Assembly (NCBI GenBank): GCA_015680685.1
Contig: MNCI01007731.1
Coordinates: forward strand, 131,546-195,545
Source: Gnetum montanum
Taxonomy: Eukaryota > Streptophyta > Gnetopsida > Gnetales > Gnetaceae
Direction: 5' to 3'
Length of the DNA: 64,000 nt
The translations under genes were made by a program, and so were the position numbers. The notes below the pieces were generated by a model. The model ran no database searches. It saw only the letters and a list, made by a program, of their open reading frames with translations, and was not told the origin of the DNA. This document shows positions 11,795 to 23,622 of this stretch, in pieces; the stretch's first letter is position 1; the number at the start of each line of letters is the position of its first letter.

Positions 11795-13453
11795 TGTAGC
11801 GACCGAAAATGTCGACAGCTGGAAAAACGTTGAGGGGTCGTCGGCCGTTGACAGTCTCGACCTAGTTTCCATGGGAGGGTCATGCTGGATGGAATGGAAA
11901 TGGGGTGCCCTGAACGGTCTAGTCAATCAGACAGGAACTTAGTCAGTGTCTATATAACCTTTTGTAACGTGTGATTTGAAAACGAGACTGATAGCACGAA
12001 GTAATGCTTAAATGTAAAAGAGACAGGAAACAATGTAAAATGCAATAGTAAATGGGAGATAATGTAAAATGCAGTTAGAAAAATACACCGCTTCGAAGCT
12101 ATGACCTCACTCTATCAAGATGGATACAATCGGTTGCATAACGCTGAGAAGTGCAGAAATCCCAAGAGTAACCAAGACGTGTAGAGCGAGATGGTTGTGC
12201 ACTTGAATGCGGGCTCAGCTGTCAACAATGCAAAGTGCTACCAAGCTGGTAGAAGAGACTAGGATAGGATGCTAACTGAAAATGCTAACTATTTACAATG
12301 TCAAACAGAAATCTTACAATCCTTGAGATTATAGTACCAAATTTTTACTTGTCAGCCAACCGAATTATTAGTCGACTAGATTGCTCAGAAAACTAGGACT
12401 GAAAGTGTGAAAAGAGAGCCCGACTGCCAGGAGCTCTTAACAATCAAAGTGTCCTAGTACTCAAATGAGCCAAAGAGAGAGAGTGTGTGTGTGTGCCCGA
12501 GAGCACGAAAGTCGAAGAGAGTCTAAGCGTCGCTCATTAGGGTATTTATCAGACCAAGGGTGCATGAAAGATGCAGTTTGAACGCCACGTGCCTTGGGCC
12601 TATCCTGACCTGTCTATGTTGCATGTGCCTACATGACCATTGAGCAAGCCTACCATGCCATAATTACAAAGCTTTCGTGTCATAATTACGCTGTTAGAGC
12701 AATGGTGCAATTAGGTGAGGTGCATTAATGTCGCGTAACTACTCACTACGTATTTCCATGCTTTGTAGCATAGCACTTGGCATAGCGTAGCATCTTGTCA
12801 TGCTGTGCTATGCTACGCAGTGTAGCGTAGTGTAACCATTAGTTTGAAGAAAAAAATCTATGTTGTGTTCCGCAGCATGCATCAGAAACCTTTGCAGTGT
12901 TGTGAATGCTGGTCACAAATTTGCTATGCTATGCTACACTACGTAGCGTATCATAGCGTAGTAGCCGTCCTTAATCGCAAAAATCTTGCCAATCTGCAAA
13001 CTTTGCCTTTTGTACTGCGAAACTAGCGAACTTGCTAATCCTGCCCTCCAAGATGCCTTTTGTTAACTTCTGAAGAATTGCTACGCCTCACTGCGCCATG
13101 TAGTGTAGCATAGCGTAGCAAAAATCATGGCCTGATTTTGGCCAAGTTCGCCACTTTTTGATGGAAGGAGACATTGCTGAAGGACTTGGAGTCAGGCGAG
13201 GGGACTAATTATCTAGCTTTTGCTACGATGTGCTACGCTACATAGCATAGCATAGCACTATGCTTCTGCAAATGTCCTTTGAAGTTTGCTACACTACACG
13301 GTGTAGCGTAGCAAGACTTCTTGACTTAGAAAACTTGTTAAAGCAAACAGTCTGAAAATCAAAGCATCCATCTCCTGAAGAACTATCGTGATGCTACACA
13401 ATTTGCAAAGACTTGGTGAAGCAAGGCGTGCCTTCGAATTTTGGGGTGTTTTA
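11795..13453 (-). repeat. 3' LTR of the outer element
   Basis: 1,659 bp from TGTAGCGACCGAAAA to GGGTGTTTTA; the element-sense first bases are TA rather than the usual TG, a single transition. It carries a TATA-like word at 12543-12550, a short AG/TG run near 12475-12495, and palindromic TAGC-rich segments at about 12770-12840, 12920-12965, 13080-13120 and 13225-13312. Confidence 0.95.
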
Positions 13454-13470
13454 TTGGCCCCTGTTTGTTG
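13454..13470 (-). other. Polypurine tract of the outer element
   Basis: On the minus strand the bases immediately before the 3' LTR read ACAAACAGGGGCCAA, a typical plus-strand primer for Ty3 elements. It is followed, moving into the element, by about 50 bp conserved with the inner element, including AAGAATATGAAACACCA in plus orientation. The remaining 13480-14520 is untranslated sequence with no gene recognised. Confidence 0.85.
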
Positions 13471-14519
13471 ACGTCTAGAGGACGGACTTGAGAGATGTTG
13501 ATAAAGAATATGAAACACCACGGAAGACACGATGCTAACGTTCCCACTTGGTGATCGTCGAGACGTCGCTTGGCTGCGCTTGAGAGTGAAAGGCTAAAGT
13601 AGGGAGGAAGGAGGTTCAGGAGAAGGGTAAAGATGATGTTTAGTAGAGTCCCTCGTCGGAGTGCTCATGATGGACTTGTTCATGTTTTCATGTTTACCTT
13701 CACTGGCCTTCGACCCTCTATAGGACAATTGTTTCTTTCCCAAGATGAGCTATGTTACATCCGGGTGGGATCTTAACCTGACTATAGATGCTTCCCATGT
13801 GATGAGTTGCATTATGCATGTTATGGCACTTGCACCCTAAAGTAACCAAGCTAGTCAAGGCACTCACTTTGCGACGTCGTAGCGTTTGCTGCTATGGTGA
13901 GTCATACTCTTGATCGCACCCTGTAAGCATGACGGAGAGTGAAACAGCCATGATACGAAGCAAGGGAAAAGGTCTTGCTTGCTACAGACATTGTTGAAGC
14001 CCTTGGACACTTGTGCTAGTTCACGGTGTCCAAAGTAGAAAGGCCAGCAGTGGCCTTGGCAGCACCGACGTGGAGGAACTGGCCTTGAAGATGTCGAGAG
14101 TTACTGTGAGTGCAGATGCTTTGGAATCCCTGCCAAAGGCATGCATTCTTAGTTCAACTATGGGATTAGCTACCACATAGCTAAACATCAAGTGGGCTGA
14201 GGCATTGGCAGGGGGATGGAGGATAAAAATATTATGGGTAGGCCATAATACTGCTACAACTCCAGAGGCGGGAAGTGGCCAAGGAGCTACCGTCAAGGTG
14301 ATGGGCCGTGGTGACGGTAGGTCTAGAGGGCAAATGTAATGTCATACGACATCTCTAGAGGGTCAGCACGATGCCAAGGGTGGCGGTGTCATGTACATTC
14401 CAGATCATGTTCCCATTATATCATGAATTACATTCTGGAGCTATGACGTCCCAACCCCAAGTTGGCATTGTGCATGCTCGTTCGATGTGTACTTGGCGCA
14501 GGTGCATGATGGGGACGTG

Positions 14520-14890
14520 ACACGAACCCGGTTGAAGGTCTTGGTAGACCATGTGCTGGTTTAGGTTCCCAATGGACTGCTATGCTGTTTTAAGGTCCCA
14601 ACAGACCGTACATGCTAGTTTAATGTCATGGCGGATGTGTCGTGCCAGTTTATAGTCATAGCGGACTAGTTGTGCTAGTTTTATGTCATAGCGGACGGTT
14701 TTTGCCAGTTTATCGTCGTAGAGGATGCTGTTTGTTGCTGTTGTCACCAGTTTAACGTCGTAGTGGACACTACTTGATGTTGCTAGTTTAACATCATTGC
14801 AGATGTTGCTCGATGCCGCTAGTTTAACATCATTGCAGACACTGCTTGATGTCATTGCCAGTTTAATGTCGTAGCAGATGGTGCTTGCTG
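14520..14890. repeat. Minisatellite after integrase, outer element
   Basis: About ten copies of a core near GCTAGTTTAACGTCGTAGCGGAC (20-24 bp), spaced 30-55 bp apart. In the element's sense frame the array encodes repeats of a V-x-Y-D-I-K-L-A octapeptide with one stop separating it from the integrase C-terminus. The same core recurs at 19140-19562, 23280-23400, 27670-27845, 34330-34560 and 39450-39845. Confidence 0.85.
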
Positions 14891-15960
14891 CCGTTGTGCT
14901 TCAGACGTAGTATGACTTGAGGTATGAGTGATTCACTGGATTGGAAAACTCGTTGCAATCCATGTCTACCAGTTTGAAGGCTCCATTCCCAAAGGCTTTA
15001 ATGACCATGTAAGGGCCTTCCTAGTTGGTTGAGAATTTGCTCACATGCTCGCGGGTAGCCTTGAGGATGAGGTCTCCCTTTTGTACTAGCCATTGATGTG
15101 GATCTTCATGGTGCTTTTGCTGCTGCTTGCTCTGGTAGTGCTCTATGCGTCTCAGTGTCTACGCGTGCTCCTCCTCTATTGAGTTGAGGTTGATGATCCG
15201 CGACTCGTTGTTCTGGGCTTCACTCATGACATCCGAGAGGATCATCCAGAGTGATGGTACCTACAACTTAAGAGGCAACATAGCTTCAGATCCCTAAACA
15301 AGGCTGTAAGGAGTTTGACTTGTCACGGTTCTGCATGTCATCCTATAGGCCCATCAAACGTAGAGGATTTGCTCATGCCACTGCCTCTTGGTGTGGCTAA
15401 GCATTTGCTTCAGCAAATTGATGATGGACTTATTTGTAGCCTCCCCCTGTCCGTTTGCTTGTGGGTAGTAGGGGGAGGAGAATGATTGTTTGATGCCTAG
15501 GTTGCTACAGAAAGTTTGGGTTTCCATACTACTAAATTGTAGCCCATTGTCGGTCACAATATCCATTGGAAGCCCAAACCTTGTCACGATGTTGTCCAAG
15601 ATGAAATGGTAGATTTTCTGAGACATCGTTTTCCTCAAGGGAATGGCTTCCACTCATTTAGTAAAATACTCAGTGGTGGTGATAATGAATCTATTCCCTG
15701 TGGAGGACTTAGGCATGATAGGTCCTATGAGGTCTAGTCCCTATCGTTGGAAAGGCCACATGATTTGCGTTGGGTGCAGGTCTGTAGGTGAGACGTGTAT
15801 GAGATTTGGGTATCTCTGGCACGTGTCACATGTCTTGAATTTTGATAGGTAGTCATGCTCCATGCGGGGCTAGTAGTATCCTAGGTGTTTGATTTTCATA
15901 GCCATAGCCCTGGGTGATATGTGTCCACCGCACAACCCCTCATGCACTTCATTAACTACC
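14890..15960 (-). pseudogene. Integrase of the outer element
   Basis: In element sense, an HHCC zinc-finger region (HEGLCGGH, then CDTCQR) lies at about 15950-15790. The core follows with all three acidic signatures visible: GLDLIGP, VTDNG and GQGEATNKS (about 15740-15410), compatible with D,D-35-E. The C-terminal GDL-x-LKA, EGPY and NHSYLKSYYV blocks lie at 15075-14890. The enzyme would insert the element's cDNA into chromosomes. Frame changes and stops separate the core from the C-terminus, so it is inactive as read. It follows the second RNase H directly as one polyprotein. Confidence 0.9.
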
Positions 15961-16013
15961 TTCTATGCCTGCTCCCCACCCACGCATGCCAGTAATATCT
16001 CGTCATAGGAACA

Positions 16014-16716
16014 TCAGCATAGGATGTCATTTCCCATGAGCATATATTGCCAGGCACGCTTACAGATTGCGTCTCTCTGGGTAGATGTCAGTCCGCATGG
16101 GGGTTCACCGTGTTGTAGGTAGGCTTTAATGTTAGCGTACCACTCCTTGGCATCTGCGACACTGATGGAGGCCATGTGTCTCTTCAGAGTGATAGGCTTA
16201 GTACATTCGACTATCAACATTGGAAAACTTGTGAACGAGTGTGTTGGAATGTTTAATGCGAGGGTAGCTAAGGCATCTGCCATGGTGTTCTCATTGCATG
16301 GCATGTGTTGCATGTCTGTGGTTGCAAATTGCTTAATCATGCTTTTTGCTAGGTCGCAATAGGGTTGCAGGTGTGTAGCTTTGCAGGCATAGACCTCGGT
16401 GATTTGATTCACAACTAGTTGTGAATCACCATGGATTGCCAAGTGTTGTATGCGTAGTGTTTGGGTAGCTCAGAGGCCTCTGAGTAGCCCCTCATATTCT
16501 GCCACATTGTTGATGTAGGGGAACACAAAACAATAAGAAAACGGGTGCATTTCCCCATAGGCAAATGTAATGACAGCACCTGTACTACCTCCTTGCATGG
16601 TTGAAGCACCGTTGAAGTGTAAGGTAGCTTCTAGGTGCGAAGGGACGACGTTGATAGTTCCAACACATTTGTCTGGAAATTCAGGATCTATGGTTGTGTG
16701 GTTGTTGACAGGTGAG
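16014..16716 (-). pseudogene. Second (aRNH-type) RNase H of the outer element, 3' part
   Basis: Element-sense reading gives a TLHFNGAS-x-x-GG block (first catalytic Asp replaced by Asn), a NNVAEYEGLLRGL block, then AIHGDSQLVVNQ and the downstream NENTMADALATLAL block, which is the usual RNase H order. The sequence continues into the linker to integrase. This domain, additional to the RT-linked RNase H, characterises Tat-lineage Ty3 elements. The inner element interrupts its coding region just upstream at 16721. One stop lies after GLLRGL. Confidence 0.88.
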
Positions 16717-16721
16717 GCTAT
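16717..16721. other. Left target-site duplication of the inner element
   Basis: GCTAT here faces ACCGT at 33239-33243. They match at two of five positions and all three differences are transitions. Removing the inner element plus one copy gives the outer element's RNase H linker the same codon length as the homologous region in the inner element, which supports a 5-bp duplication that later decayed. Confidence 0.6.
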
Positions 16722-17962
16722 TGTATCGATAGAAAACGTCGGTTGCTAGAAACACCGAGTGGATTTCCGTGTACATAGTTTTAACCCTAGATCCGCACGA
16801 GGGCCATGCTGGAGAAAATGAATCTGAGGTGCCCTGAACGGTCTTGTTGATCATACTGGGACTTACTTAATTAGTAAATTTTGTAATGATTGGATCATGA
16901 GACGACAATTTGATATGAAAATATATTTTCGATTTAGAAGAAAATGAGATATACTCCAAGATCGAATCTCCAAGGCAATGAAAGTGAGGTAAATCATGAA
17001 AAATGATTGTAGAATTCAATGTAAACGATGCACAATGAATTGAATTTGGAACATGCACAATCTCGAGATCTGGGATCTACTTATAGATAAATATGGCGAA
17101 TACAATAGGATTTACAAGTAGACATCGATTTGGACGAAGTATCCGCCACCATTAAGAAGCTAATTAGAGAGTAAGCAAGCAAATCTAGGTGCAAGGGAGT
17201 TAGGCTCAAAGTAAAGTGTCTGCTAACTTGAAATCTCTAGTCAACAGCTTCTCTCTATCACCGTCAATGCTCTTCTATTGCCAACTCTTTCTCATCGTCT
17301 CGCCAATTTATTTACCAACACTGTCAAAATTTGCCAACTGTTGCCAACCCTTTGATCGTTGTTAGCTGGAGTATTTATAAGATTAGGGTTAGGAGAAAAA
17401 ATTAGTTTAGATGACGCGTGTCCTGGGCTCACAAAATACCGTTGACCTTGATGTGGTGTAACTGAGGTTTGTAAAGCTATGTTGTGTTACGCTCTAAAGC
17501 ATAATTTAGCATAACCACTCCTCAAGAAGATAGTTAATTTGGCCTTGTCTCTTGCGCTAAATAAACTATCCTGTGACTATGCTGTGATATGCTAGGAAGC
17601 GTATCATGCCATAATGACTATTACTACTTAAATTTTATTATCTTTGTTGTTGCGGCTAAGTCAACTGCGCTGTTTGCATTACGCTATGGTACACTACATA
17701 GCGTACGTAACGTGGCATAGTATGGAAAAAGTTAAGATTTTTTTTGAACATGGCTAACTTGCAAAGTTGAAGTGTTATTGCTGTGCATTCCTTATTCTAT
17801 TCTGTTCTCTTGGAGTCCACTACGTTGAGCTGCATGGTGTAGCGTAGCAGGCCCTTAGCTGAAAGATGAAAACTTGTTGAGATGTGCCACTTGCTTAAAA
17901 TCCTTGCCTAAGCCTCGAGACTTTGTTGAATCGTCGATGTCTCAAAAATTCCCGGTCTTTCA
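16722..17962 (-). repeat. 3' LTR of the inner element
   Basis: From TGTATCGATAGAAAACG to GGTCTTTCA. It shares with the outer-family LTR the phrase GTGCCCTGAACGGTCT and the following GGGACTTA. The TATA-like word is at 17372-17381 on the minus strand. It contains weaker versions of the TAGC palindromes near 17460-17510, 17595-17620 and 17680-17725. Confidence 0.94.
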
Positions 17963-17980
17963 ATGGCCCCTCTTTGTTGA
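17963..17980 (-). other. Polypurine tract of the inner element
   Basis: Minus strand reads CAACAAAGAGGGGCCAT directly before the LTR start TGAAAGACC. The adjacent untranslated sequence to 19130 has no gene; a 78-codon plus-strand open frame at 18667-18903 has no counterpart in the outer element. Confidence 0.88.
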
Positions 17981-19139
17981 CGTTTGGAGGGCTTTCTTGA
18001 GAGACGTCGACAAAGAATATGAAACACCATAGAGGTAAAGATACAAACGTCATTCGTCGACAGCTGCTTGGATGTTTCTTTATCAAGCCTAGAAATGTGA
18101 AGGTGGGAACACAAGAAGTGGGAAAGGATTTTACAGTTATGAGGGAGAGAGGTTCGGGGAAGACTCAAATGTGAGCAGGATACTTTGCAAACATGCTACT
18201 AGGCATCTTCTAGCGAGTATTTTCCCGAGAGGTTACGCTGCTGTACTACATATGCAGGGCTTTCCTGGGTGAGTTGTGTTATGCCCGTATGGCCTGGATG
18301 AGTTGTGTTTCACCCATTTTGCCTCACTTTCCTAGCCCACTTTTTTTTAAATATAGATGCTTTCCATGAGGCGAGTTGCATTACACCAGTTTATGGATGT
18401 GATGGTTATCATATGCAAAAGGTTTCTTGTATGCTCATGTTCTGTACAAACAAGAGCGGAGGGTAAGGGAAATTGTAAAGATAAAGGAAGAAGCAAGTAA
18501 GATAAGGTGCCTGGTGGGGGAAAGGGCAAGGTTTGCACTCCCAAGTAGTCAGGCTAGTTTGTGCAGCCACCTCAGAATAGCGTGATGTCTTGCCCTCCTA
18601 GTGAACGCATTTTTGATAAAATGCTATTGTATCAAGTAACCTACAAAATGTAACAAAGAACAAAGGATGAAAGTAATTGTCCTAATCGTTGAAGAGGCTA
18701 TTGAAACAAGTGTCGTTCGTAGCGAAAAGGAGAGCGCATGCCATAGAGAAAGAACTGTAGCAAGAGGCACCAGTCCCTTTGTTAACATCGTGGTTCAAGA
18801 ATTCACCATTGACAGCCAAATTCATCTTATCCATTTGACTAGGCAAGGATCTAGTCAGATGAATCTACTATGCCAGAGTCTGGTTGTAATGATGGAAGGA
18901 TGAAACCAAGGCTATGGGTGACCATAGCTTCCTTGGGGCTCTGAGTGTTGAAGCTGACCCTAGGAGCTGAACTATATAGTGGTTCTCACAGCGGCATCTC
19001 CAAGGAATCAATAGAATGCCTTTCAGCATATCCAAGGAATCAGTAGGATGCCAGGAGGGTAACAGCATTATGTTTGTTCCAATGCTCTACCCATTCTATC
19101 TGATAGGGATGCCATGCAAGAATGATTAGGCTCGCTCGT

Positions 19140-19562
19140 TTCATAGATCTGTTGGTAGATTCCAGTTTTAAATCTTGGTAGACCATTGTTTTTGGTTTTA
19201 AGTCCTAGCAGACCATGATCTCAGTTTAAAGTCTTGGCAGACTGAAGCATGCTAGTTTTACGTCGTAGTGGATGGTGGAAGAGCTAGTTTATGGTCCCAG
19301 CAAACCGTGCTGTGGGTGTCAGTTTTGTGTCATGACCCAGGGACAAGTCTGTGCTGGTTTTGCATCTCAGCAGACAAATGCTTACCTTGCTAGTTTCACA
19401 TCATGTCAGATGGTCAAAAACTTTGCCAGTTTATCATTGTGGTAGACACATGCAGGAAATGCCAGTTTTACGTCGTAGCAGACGAGTACAACACCGCCAG
19501 TTTTACGTCGTAGCAGACATTTGTTATAGCACCAGTTTTATGTCGTAGCGGACATTTGTTAC
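19140..19562. repeat. Minisatellite after integrase, inner element
   Basis: About ten copies of a core near GCCAGTTTTACGTCGTAGCAGAC, equivalent in place to 14520-14890. The best-conserved copies are at 19460-19555. Spacing does not keep a frame here. Confidence 0.85.
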
Positions 19563-19586
19563 CTTGCGTTTGATCCAAGCTATCGT

Positions 19587-20560
19587 TTAAATGTGGTACT
19601 TCTTTAGATAAATGTGATTCACCAGATTTTGAAGTTTGTTGCCATCGATGTCCGCAAGCCTGAATGCTCGGTTGTCGTATGCGTTGACGACCAAGAAGGG
19701 GCCCTCCCAGCTTGTAGAGAATTTGCTCACTGGTTCACGAATGGCCTTAAGAACCAAGTCTCCTTTCTTAATCGATAGTTGATGTAGGTTGTGATGATGC
19801 TTCTGCCTTTGCCTGTCCTGATATTTTTCGATGCTGTCGAGCATCTAGATGTGTTTTTTCTCTACTGAGTCTAGATCCACGATCCTGGACTCATTGTATT
19901 GAGTCTAATTTATAACCATGGAGAGGACCATCCACAATGAAGGAACCTGTAGTTCAAGGGGCAACACTGCTTCATATCTGTAGACTAGGCTATAGGGTGT
20001 CCTACCAGTAGCTATTCTGCATGTCGTACGATAGGCCCATAGCACGTAGAGGATTTTTCATGCCATTGTTTCTTGTTGCTGGTGAGCATATTTTTGAGTA
20101 AATTTATAACCACTTTGTTTATTGCTTCTACTTGACCATTTGCTTGTGGGTAATAAGGCGAGGAAAAAGATTGCTTAATACCAAGGTTGTTGCAGAAAGA
20201 TTGGTTTCAGCACTACTAAAATGTGGCCCATTTTCGGTCATAATAGTCATGGGAAGCCCAAACCTGGTTACTATGTTGTCCAAGATAAAATGGTAGAACT
20301 GTTGAGATGTAGTCTTTCGTAGGGGAATAGCCTTGAACCACTTCGTGAAGCACTCAATGGTGGTGACAATGAAGCTATGTCCTGTGGAAGACTTAGGTGT
20401 GATGGGGCCTATGATGTCTAGTCCCCATCATTGGAATGGCCAAGTCATCTGTGTGGTATGTAACTCAGTTGGTGACACGTGTATTAAGTTTGTGTAATGT
20501 TGGCACGTGTCACATGTCTTAACTTTGGTAAGGCAATCTCGTTGCATGTACAGTCATTAA
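19587..20560 (-). pseudogene. Integrase of the inner element
   Basis: The C-terminal 85 codons (19844-19587) are open and show KGDLVLKA, WEGPFLVV and NHIYLKKY, the conserved Tat integrase tail. Upstream, ILDNIVTRFGLPM and ENGPHFSS mark the catalytic core, but the second acidic residue is Glu rather than Asp and the region of the third is broken by stops. The zinc-finger half is at about 20560-20440. Inactive as read. Confidence 0.87.
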
Positions 20561-20672
20561 TACCCTAAGTGCTTGATTTTAGCAACCATGGCTCGCGGGG
20601 CTATGTGTCCTCCACATAGGACCTCATGGACTTCGTTGATTATCCTTTGTGCTTAGTCACTATTAACAGAGT

Positions 20673-21458
20673 TTACAATATGCTATCAAAAGAGTGCCTA
20701 CATAGAGTACTGTCTCCAATGATGACATATTGCCTGGCACGCTTGCGGATTACGTCTTTTTGTGTAGGCATTAACTCATGCATTGGTTCACCATGAAGAA
20801 GGTAGACTTTAATGTTGTCGTACCATTTTGGCATTGCTTTCGCACTTAGAGAAGAGATTTGTGCCACTAGGATGATAGGATTTGTGCATTCTATCATTAA
20901 AGCAGGCCAGGTGGCAAACAAATGTGGTGGCACGTTTAGAGCTATTGTAGCTAGTGCATCAGCTATGGTGTTCTCGTTATGCCGCATGTGCTGAACGTCA
21001 GTTGTTGTGAATTGTTTTAGAAGATCTTTAACCATATCGTAGTAGGGCTATAGATACAAAACTTTGCAGGTGTAGACTTCTGTGATTTGATTGACAATGA
21101 GCACTGAATCACCTCAGATTGCTAGGTGTTGGATTTTTAATTATTTAGATGCTAACAATCCCCTGAGGAGCCCCTTGTATTTTGCCATATTGTTTGTACA
21201 AGGAAATGTTGGGTGGTAAGCCAATGGACGAACATCCTCAGGGGAAACCGTAATGACGGCAACAGCACTGCCACCTCTGGTAGTCAAAGCTCCATCAAAA
21301 TATAACGTCACTTCGAGGCCTATTGATATAGGGCTTAAACTATGTACATGTTCATCAGAAAACTCAGCATTTATTGTGGCCTGATCGTTAACAGGTGATG
21401 TTACCAGCTGGTTAGTTATAGCTTGGCCTTTCGTGGAATATTGACCGACGTAGTGCAA
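20673..21458 (-). pseudogene. Second (aRNH-type) RNase H of the inner element
   Basis: Two open stretches carry the domain: 21458-21141 with VTLYFDGALTTRGGSAVAVI (first catalytic Asp kept) and NNMAKYKGLLRGL, and 21035-20673 with the NENTIADALATIAL block and the linker towards integrase. The intervening bases hold the remaining RNase H motif with frame damage. The intact linker KGQAITNQLV here is the reference for the interrupted site in the outer element. Confidence 0.88.
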
Positions 21459-21479
21459 GTCAAATTCTGCTGTGATGGC

Positions 21480-23061
21480 TTTCCAGCGGGCTATCCTACT
21501 GCTCTCGTATAACTTGCTTGTGATGGCCCACAGAATATTGTTCTTGCAAATTATGTTAACCTGGCTACGGAAAAGATAATGTCTACATTTTTTAGTGTGA
21601 AAACCAAGGCCAAACAGTTACGCTCTACTTCGTTGTACCTCATTTTGTATGTGACTAGAGCATGACTTAGATAATAGATAGGGATTTCTGATCTGTCATC
21701 CCTCTTTTGAAACAACAACGCAATGATGGACACATCAGAGCTTGCCAGGTAGATGTAGAAAGGCTAGTCCCTTTGTGGTGGGAAAATCGTTGTCAAATGT
21801 AATAGCTCTTTCTTCAGGTTGTCAAACGCACACTGGAAGTCCTCGGTCCATTTGAAGTTAATTCCCTTCTTGAGAAAATGTTACATAGGATGTAGTTTGT
21901 CCATTAACTTCAAGATGAACCTCCTAATAAACTATAACCTACCCTACAACCCACATAGTTCTTTGAGGTTCGTAGGTGGTGCTAGGTTAACGATTGCCTT
22001 AACCTTATCAGGGTCAACTCGTATGCCAACCTCCGATACTACAAACCCCAACATGCATATGATTTTGACTTTGAACATGCATTTTCTTGGGTTGAGTCAT
22101 AGGTCGTGCCTAAGACATCTTTTAAGGATTAACTCTAGGTCTTCTGGGTGATCTTCCAACTTCTTAGATTTAACAACTATGTCGTCTACATAGTCGTTCA
22201 ACCTCTCTAAGAGGTAATCACTAAAGATATATGTCATGATGCGTTGATAAGTTGCTCCAGCATTTTTAGCCTAAAGGGCATCATAGTATAACAGAAAGTT
22301 CCCCAAGGGATCATGAAAGTTGTGGTCAGTTGATGTTCTGGGTTGATACAGATTTGATTATACCCCAAAAAACCATTCATGAATGATAGTAACACATGGC
22401 CAGCTGTTGTGTCGATAAGTTGGTCAATACCTGGTAATGGGAAATTTTCTTTAATCATTGCCTTGCTCAGATCATGGAAGTATATACAGATGCGTATTCC
22501 TCCCATTTTCTTAGAAACAACAACAATGTTTAACAGCCAATCCGAATAATCAACCGCGCGGATGAAACTAGCTTGATATAGCTTAGTGATTTCATCAAGC
22601 ACTGCCAACATGATTTTAGGCTTAATTTTCCATGCTTTCTATCTAACAGCTTTGATACTTGGATTTAACACGATATTGTGCTATATTAGTTGTGGGTCTA
22701 AACCTGGTATGTCTTTGTACGACTATGCAAACACCGTAATGTTATCTTGGAGCACTCGAGATATATCACTCTGTGTTTGTTGGTCAAGGAGGGAAGTGAC
22801 CTTCATAGTTTTGCTTTATCCTCTGTGTGTAACCACAGAGACCTCAGTGAGGGAATCCTCAGTCACATCACCAGTCTCTAGGTCTAGGGTTCGGGCCAAA
22901 TGTTCTAGCCAGTCTGGGGATACTTCTGAGGTTGCTATGGTTACATCATGGGAGGAAGTGTCGGTTCCTATCATTGCAGGATTAGTATGTCTAAAAATTT
23001 CCCCGTATGGGCCTGTTAGGGCTAGGGGTGCAAGTAAGGCTTCGTCCATTTGCGAACTGAC
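21480..23061 (-). pseudogene. Reverse transcriptase and linked RNase H, inner element
   Basis: In element sense the exon starts next to a candidate splice acceptor at 23062. The RT palm follows at 22611-22234 with LPGIDQLIDT, GYNQICINPEHQL and MMPFRLK. The catalytic YVDDIVVKS motif is at about 22195-22160, and the thumb/connection and RNase H follow (IPIYYLSHAL, VERNCLALVF, 21733-21551). These enzymes copy element RNA into DNA. Several stops and frame changes are present. Outer-element RT is about three-quarters identical by eye in the palm. Confidence 0.9.
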
Positions 23062-23072
23062 CTGTAAAACCA
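23062..23072 (-). other. Candidate pol splice acceptor, inner element
   Basis: Minus strand reads GGTTTTACAG followed by GTCAG just upstream of the RT reading frame; the outer element has CATTTTGACAG then GTTAAG at the homologous place (34233). Ogre-type elements are known to splice between protease and RT, so this is a plausible 3' end of such an intron. The matching donor after protease is not certain. Confidence 0.5.
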
Positions 23073-23279
23073 CCAAGAACGGAAGTTGTTAAATTGTTTT
23101 TTGTCAACTTGGTAAAATGACAAAAGGTTTTAAAGCTACATGTCAAAATGTTGCCAATTTAAGGTCTTAACGAACTGTTACAATATACACAGTTTGTAAG
23201 AAAACAATAAGCCAAGTTTCCTAGGTATTAGCGTAAGATTTCTACGAACTATGATGAAAGGTATCACGTGGCGTGTCTA

Positions 23280-23400
23280 GCATGTCAAAATAACTAATTT
23301 AGGATTTTGTGCAGACCATAGTTAATGTGAACGGATTATGAGATGATAAGCTATGCGTTAGTTTAGGGTCTTTTCGGATCGTCGTCAATGCGATATCTAC
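23280..23400. repeat. Minisatellite core copies before the antisense gene, inner element
   Basis: Diverged copies of the TAGTTTAGGGTCTTTTCGGAC-type core lie between RT and the antisense gene start. 23100-23620 otherwise has no gene and would serve as the antisense gene's promoter and leader if it is transcribed. Confidence 0.6.
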
Positions 23401-23622
23401 GAGATTAATGGTGTGATCTTTATGCGTCATGTCAAACTAACATGTTTGTGTTTCAGAAAATTTTCACATTGATTGAACATGAAAACAACAAGTTTTCACC
23501 ATCATGTTCATAAGTAGATGGTTTGTCCTGAGAGTAAACTATAAAAATCACGACATTGAGCTAGGCTGAAGTAGAAGGAAAGCGTAAGTATACGATTTTG
23601 CGAAGATTGTTTAGGCGTGACC

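Noticed and set aside
18667-18903. 78-codon plus-strand open frame in the inner element's 3' untranslated region
   Set aside because: No start context, motif or counterpart in the outer element.
21819-22151. 110-codon plus-strand open frame
   Set aside because: Mirror of the RT connection region; the minus strand carries YVDDIVVKS and the following conserved block.
22586-23092. 168-codon plus-strand open frame opposite RT
   Set aside because: It is the reverse of the RT N-terminal coding region, which shows the conserved protein motifs on the minus strand.
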